DNA of 64,000 bases from DASRAU01 sp036005805 (GTDB lineage Bacteria; Acidobacteriota; Polarisedimenticolia; Gp22-AA2): NCBI GenBank assembly GCA_036005805.1, contig DASYQE010000066.1, positions 1 to 64,000 on the forward strand. Direction: 5' to 3'. Below the pieces are notes generated by a model. That model saw nothing but the letters and a program-made list of their open reading frames with translations, was not told the origin of the DNA and made no database searches. Positions within the stretch are counted from its first letter, which is position 1, and each line of letters opens with the position of its first letter. Made by a program: the position numbers and the translations under genes. This document shows, piece after piece, positions 60,543 to 64,000 of this stretch.

Positions 60543-61802
60543 ATGAAAAGCATCGCTCTCGGTGTGCTCCTGGCACTGGCCGCGGCGGGATCCGCCCAGG
60601 CGCAGACCTCCTCTGTCTACGACCTCCTGGGGCCCGGCCTGCCGGCCGGTCACTTCAATCTCTATCCTTCCGTCTCCTACGAGTACATGTACGACGACAA
60701 CATCCTCTTCATGAGCACCGACCTCCCCGGGAGCGTCCCGGTCGCATCGGGCGTCAACGTGCTGCGGGCGCGCTTCCTGGCCGATCTGCCGCTGCGTGAC
60801 GGCCGGGTCCGGATGCTCTACGCCCCCTTCTTCCGCAGCTATACGAACGACCGCTTCGTGCCCGAGGATCAGATCAACCAGGTCCTCGGCGTGGAGGGAA
60901 CCTTCCACCAGAGCGGCCGTGTCGCGATCGGCGTCCGGGACGATTACGCGAAGGGCACCCTGTCGCTGCAGGAGCAGGTCGTCAGGAACGGAGTCCCCTT
61001 CGGACTGGGACATTACGAGGTCCACAACCCCCGCATCGACCTCGGAGTTCGCGTGGGACTCCGGCAGGGGTTCTCCCTGCTGCCGAGCTACTCCCAGTCC
61101 CAGTTCAGCGGACTCGTCTCCGGGTTCGGCCAGGCCGTCGACTACGGCTACACGACGAAGGCGATCGAGGGACGCTACAACTACAGGCTCGCCGAACCGG
61201 CGACGGCCTACCTGTATTCCATCCTCGACCGGACCCTCCAGACCGTGTCGGACGCCCCGGATGTCAACATCCGATCGAACACCGTCGGGCTCGGCCTCAC
61301 GCGAACCCTGCACGCTCTCGTCGTGACGCAGGTGTCGGTCGGCTACGAGACCATGCAGTTCGACGGCGGGGTCGGCGAGGACTTCGCCGGGCCGGTCGGA
61401 GAGGCGAACGTGTCCTGGGAGGTGGCGAACCTCAACCGGATCAACGTGAGCGTCCTGAGGAGGCCGTACGCTTCCATCTATCTCGACAGCAACTACTACC
61501 TGGCCACGGTCGGGCAATTGCGCTGGATTCGACAGCTCTGGCGGAGCAGCTACCTGGACACAGTCGCCACGATCCAGCGGAGCGACTTCGTCCCGGTGCA
61601 GGGGGTGGGCCGCCAGGAGCGGTTGATCCGGCTGGAGGCCGGCATCGGGCACGAGTTCCTGCGCCACCTGCGCGGCTATGCCGGGTTCAACGTCGAACAG
61701 CGCGACTCCAATGTCGTGCAGATGACCGGGGGCGTGGGGGCGGATCCCTTCAACTATCAGTTGCACCGTTTCATTTTCCGCATTGAAGCGGGGTGGATGT
61801 GA
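60543..61802 (+). CDS. Outer-membrane beta-barrel protein of the export locus
   Basis: A 419-residue exported protein: signal peptide (SIALGVLLALAAAGSAQAQ), followed by alternating strands rich in aromatic residues (LYPSVSYEYMYDDNILFM, LRARFLADLPLRDGRVRMLYAPFFRSYTND, YGYTTKAIEGRYNYRLAEP, VTQVSVGYETMQFDGG) and a C-terminal strand FNYQLHRFIFRIEAGWM ending in aromatic residues, as needed for BAM insertion. Similar barrels accompany Wza-type genes in exopolysaccharide/exosortase clusters and may be the export channel for the polymer. Its stop (TGA 61800-61802) overlaps the next GTG start. Confidence 0.88.
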   Translation: MKSIALGVLLALAAAGSAQAQTSSVYDLLGPGLPAGHFNLYPSVSYEYMYDDNILFMSTDLPGSVPVASGVNVLRARFLADLPLRDGRVRMLYAPFFRSYTNDRFVPEDQINQVLGVEGTFHQSGRVAIGVRDDYAKGTLSLQEQVVRNGVPFGLGHYEVHNPRIDLGVRVGLRQGFSLLPSYSQSQFSGLVSGFGQAVDYGYTTKAIEGRYNYRLAEPATAYLYSILDRTLQTVSDAPDVNIRSNTVGLGLTRTLHALVVTQVSVGYETMQFDGGVGEDFAGPVGEANVSWEVANLNRINVSVLRRPYASIYLDSNYYLATVGQLRWIRQLWRSSYLDTVATIQRSDFVPVQGVGRQERLIRLEAGIGHEFLRHLRGYAGFNVEQRDSNVVQMTGGVGADPFNYQLHRFIFRIEAGWM

Positions 61803-62821
61803 CCGTCAAAGTTGCCGGATCGATCCTCGTCGCATGCCTCGCCTCGTGCCTGGCTCAAGGCCCCCTGCAGGCGGCCGCCGCGGCTCCACGCGGCGATGTC
61901 GTCCAGGCCCTCAGCGTTCAGCCTTCGAAGGACGGGACCACCGTCACGCTTGTGACGTCGGTTCCCGTGCCGCGGTTCACGTGCGTGATGGACAAGTCCG
62001 ATCCTCGCCAGGTGGTGATCGACTTCCCGGCCGCCATGAGCCGACTCAAGAAGCGCTACGCGCTCGGCGACCCCCTCGTGCGCGAGGCGCAGGTCGAAAA
62101 GGCGCCCGTGCCCGGTGTCGCCCTGCGCATCCGTCTCACACTCGGGGAGGGCGCCCTCGCCGCGCTGGAACTGGGCGGACAAGGGGTGAACCTCCGGTTC
62201 CTGGCAGTCGCCGCGGCGCCGATCCCGGCGGCGGCCCCGGTGGCGGCCCCGGCGCCGATCCGCGGGGGGACCGCGTCGCCGATCCCGGCGGCGGCCCCGG
62301 CGCCGATCGAGACCGCCGCCGCGTCCTCCGGGTATCTCGTCGGCGCCGGAGACAAGCTGGACATCACCGTCCTCGGCCACACCGACCTGGACCGCGTGGT
62401 GGAGGTGCGGGGAGACGGAACGATCGGCTTTCCGCTGATCGGGGACGTCCCGGTCGCAGGCCGCGGCCTGTCGCAGATCAGCGGGGAGATGACACGCGCC
62501 CTGGGAAGGGACTTCATCGTCAATCCTCAGATCAGCGTGAACATCAAGGAATACGGCAGCCAGTGGGTGACGGTCATCGGCGAGGTCAACAAGCCGGGGC
62601 GCCAGCTCCTCAGGCAGAGGATGAGCCTCATCGAGCTTTTGGCCGAGGCGGGCGGATTCACCGCGTACGCCAACCGCAAGCAGATCGAAATCCTGAGGAC
62701 CGAGGGACCCGACCTGCGACGCAAGCTGGCCGTGAACCTGAGAGCCATCGAAGAGGGAAAGCAGAAGGACATCCCGCTGAAAACCGGCGATGTCGTGATC
62801 GTTCCGCGGCGCACATTTTGA
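61799..62821 (+). CDS. Wza-type polysaccharide export protein fused to AMIN domain
   Basis: A 340-residue periplasmic protein (start GTG 61799, overlapping the previous stop as GTGA; GTG 61793 is also possible). After a signal peptide (AGSILVACLASCLA, then cleavage in an Ala-rich stretch) comes an AMIN-like domain at about residues 35-135 (VQALSVQPSKDGTTVTLVTS, FTCVMDKSDPRQVVIDFPAA, LGDPLVREAQVEKAPVPGVA, LRIRLTLGEGALAALELGG), a proline/alanine linker (residues 140-178) encoded by a duplicated DNA segment, then a Poly_export domain (YLVGAGDKLDITVLGHTDLD, DGTIGFPLIGDVPVAGRGLS) and an SLBB domain (WVTVIGEVNKPGRQLL, LAEAGGFTAYANRKQIEILR). AMIN modules bind peptidoglycan in AmiC and PilQ; Wza forms outer-membrane translocons, so this protein could tether the export channel to the wall. 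Confidence 0.9.
   Translation: MTVKVAGSILVACLASCLAQGPLQAAAAAPRGDVVQALSVQPSKDGTTVTLVTSVPVPRFTCVMDKSDPRQVVIDFPAAMSRLKKRYALGDPLVREAQVEKAPVPGVALRIRLTLGEGALAALELGGQGVNLRFLAVAAAPIPAAAPVAAPAPIRGGTASPIPAAAPAPIETAAASSGYLVGAGDKLDITVLGHTDLDRVVEVRGDGTIGFPLIGDVPVAGRGLSQISGEMTRALGRDFIVNPQISVNIKEYGSQWVTVIGEVNKPGRQLLRQRMSLIELLAEAGGFTAYANRKQIEILRTEGPDLRRKLAVNLRAIEEGKQKDIPLKTGDVVIVPRRTF
62217..62300 (+). repeat. Direct repeat in the Ala/Pro linker of the AMIN-Wza gene
   Basis: A 24-base sequence beginning CGCCGATCCCGGCGG occurs at 62217-62240 and again exactly 60 bases later at 62277-62300, encoding the repeated PIPAAAP linker unit. It suggests a recent in-frame duplication that lengthened the linker. Confidence 0.7.
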
Positions 62822-62840
62822 CCGTGCCGGAGGTCTCCAC

Positions 62841-63860
62841 GTGATGCACGCACTGACTGCCGTCCGGCTCCCCGGCCGGCCGGACGGGTGGGATCGGAGC
62901 ATCGAGAGATACGCGACCAAGACCCTGTTCCACGAGTCCGCCTGGCTGGACTTCGTCCAGACCATCCATCCGAAGGGCCGCATCGAGTACTTCGAGCTCA
63001 AGCAGGGTGACGCGACCGCGGGATTCTTCTGCGCCGTGCGCATCAGGAAGGTCCTGTCGATCCTGGTGTACGGCAGCCCGTTGCCCGAGTCCGGCATGTC
63101 CATGGGGCCTCTGGTCGGTGACGGAGTGGCCCAGGCCGAGGTCGTGCAGGCGCTCGTGAGAGCCTGCCGATCGAACGGGATCGCCTGCCTGGAGCTGGCG
63201 AACGACTGGCTGGACCCGCAGTTGATGCGCCGGCTGGGATTCAGGGTCTCCCCGGGCGTCACCCATCTCTGTCCCCTGGGGCGGGACGAAGGCGCGGCCT
63301 GGGCGACCCTGAAGGGGACGTGCAGGACACGGATCCGCAAAGCGATCAAGAGCGGGCTCCAGGCGGAGCTGACCGACGACGGCGCGATCGTCGAAGACTT
63401 CCAGCGCTTCATGACCCTGGCCCTGAAGCGCAGGGGGCTGCCGCCGCCCTACGGGATCGAGCGCCCGCGGTCGTTGGTGGCCTGCCTGACTCCCGCCGAC
63501 CGGCTCATCAGCGTCCGGGTGCGATTCGGGGGGCGGGTCATCGGGGCGGCCTTCTACCCCCACGACACGCGCTCGATGTACTACTGGGACGGAGCCTCGG
63601 ACCCGGCCCATCTGGAGCTCGGTCCGAACGAGCTTTTGCACTGGACCGCCATGAAGGAGGCGATCCGCCGGGGCATCCCCCTGTTCAACATCGGGGGCGG
63701 ACCGGTGCCCAGCCGGTTCACCCGGAAGTTCGGCGGCGGCGAGGTCCCCTGCCACAGCTATCGCAGGAACTTCATTCCCTTCCTCGAGACGGCTCGCCAC
63801 CTGTCTCACTGGTTCGATCGCGGCAAGCCCGCCGCGGCGCCGTCCCCGGTGAACGTGTGA
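62841..63860 (+). CDS. FemAB-like GNAT acyltransferase
   Basis: A 339-residue protein of the FemAB/CelD GNAT group. Blocks are TLFHESAWLDFVQTIHPKG, FCAVRIRKVLSILVYGSPLP, TLKGTCRTRIRKAIKSGLQ, GRVIGAAFYPHDTRSMYYWDG, NELLHWTAMKEAIRRGIPLFNIGGG. It is a single GNAT lobe pair, shorter than the proteins at 16543, 17678 and 40740. Start GTG 62841 has GGAGG seven bases upstream. It follows the export protein after 19 bases and may acylate or aminoacylate the polymer or a cell-wall target. Followed by the sod gene after 38 bases. Confidence 0.85.
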   Translation: MMHALTAVRLPGRPDGWDRSIERYATKTLFHESAWLDFVQTIHPKGRIEYFELKQGDATAGFFCAVRIRKVLSILVYGSPLPESGMSMGPLVGDGVAQAEVVQALVRACRSNGIACLELANDWLDPQLMRRLGFRVSPGVTHLCPLGRDEGAAWATLKGTCRTRIRKAIKSGLQAELTDDGAIVEDFQRFMTLALKRRGLPPPYGIERPRSLVACLTPADRLISVRVRFGGRVIGAAFYPHDTRSMYYWDGASDPAHLELGPNELLHWTAMKEAIRRGIPLFNIGGGPVPSRFTRKFGGGEVPCHSYRRNFIPFLETARHLSHWFDRGKPAAAPSPVNV

Positions 63861-63898
63861 GCCGGGCCGGTTCCGTTGCAGCGCAGCAGGAGACCTCC

Positions 63899-64000
63899 GT
63901 GCCACCGTATTCCCTGCCCGATCTCGACTACGACTTCAGCGCGCTCGAGCCCCACATCTCCGGCACGATCATGGAGCTGCATCACGACAAGCACCATGCG
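63899..64000 (+). CDS. sodB: Fe/Mn superoxide dismutase, partial (5' end only)
   Basis: The window ends inside this gene. The visible 34 residues read PPYSLPDLDYDFSALEPHI then SGTIMELHHDKHHA, matching the start of iron/manganese superoxide dismutases; the second His of the HHDKHH stretch is the first metal ligand. GTG 63899 is preceded by AGGAG with a 7-base spacer. It converts superoxide to hydrogen peroxide and oxygen. Distance of 38 bases to the acyltransferase allows read-through transcription. The remaining two thirds, including the other metal ligands that would tell Fe from Mn specificity, are outside the window. Confidence 0.9.
   Translation, partial: MPPYSLPDLDYDFSALEPHISGTIMELHHDKHHA

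Noticed and set aside
62217..62300. Repeated units as a CRISPR or minisatellite
   Set aside because: Only two copies, inside a coding frame and encoding a Pro/Ala linker.

Overview
This is a GC-rich, gene-dense bacterial chromosome segment with no rRNA, tRNA, CRISPR array or transposase that I can see. Lipobox signal peptides, an outer-membrane beta-barrel, a Wza-type export protein, an OmpA-type protein and a cyclic beta-glucan synthase indicate a diderm (Gram-negative-type) envelope. The gene content (exopolysaccharide locus with two AsnB-type amidotransferases, several FemAB/CelD-like acyltransferases, CheB-CheR-kinase hybrid, PRC-barrel and lmo0937 small stress-type proteins) fits an uncultured soil lineage such as Acidobacteriota, but no phylogenetic marker is complete, so this is only a suggestion.

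Layout. 1-5336: nucleic-acid enzymes, namely a partial YacP-like NYN nuclease (-), a Ski2-like DUF3516 helicase (+), an orphan AAA ATPase (-) in visibly AT-richer DNA, and a yaeQ-yaiI pair (-). 5402-6145: an unrecognised protein. 6180-19955: a 2840-residue cyclic beta-1,2-glucan synthase, then a B12-binding radical SAM enzyme, two tandemly duplicated acyltransferases and a DegT-type aminotransferase, overlapping or closely spaced. 19968-23584 (-): a lipoprotein, then an overlapping three-gene unit (methyltransferase, beta-helix protein, small conserved protein). 23812-28326 (+): PRC-barrel protein, tiny membrane peptide, small secreted protein, OmpA-like protein and a class A penicillin-binding protein. 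28334-32011 (-): a giant CheB-CheR-PAS-histidine kinase.

32315-56981 (+) is a large exopolysaccharide/capsule locus. It opens with a NusG/UpxY-like antiterminator, followed by chain-length regulator, CpsD-type tyrosine kinase, initiating sugar transferase, Wzy-type polymerase/ligase, glycosyltransferases, acyltransferase, deacetylase, Wzx-type flippase, two AsnB-like amidotransferases, a heparinase-like lyase, and three more glycosyltransferases. Most junctions are ATGA/TGATG overlaps, implying translational coupling. Two foreign-looking modules sit inside: a small-membrane-protein plus M48 peptidase module (38787-40730), and a lipoprotein plus di-haem cytochrome pair (49713-51623).

56993-59404 (-) is a large secreted LamG protein. 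59859-63860 (+) holds a NarL-type response regulator, an outer-membrane barrel, an AMIN-Wza fusion and another acyltransferase, so the export end of the polysaccharide machinery is separated from the synthesis genes by the LamG gene. The window ends inside an Fe/Mn superoxide dismutase gene. The only kinase here (HisKA_3 type) and the only response regulator (NarL type) are both orphans and bracket the polysaccharide locus, so they may control it.
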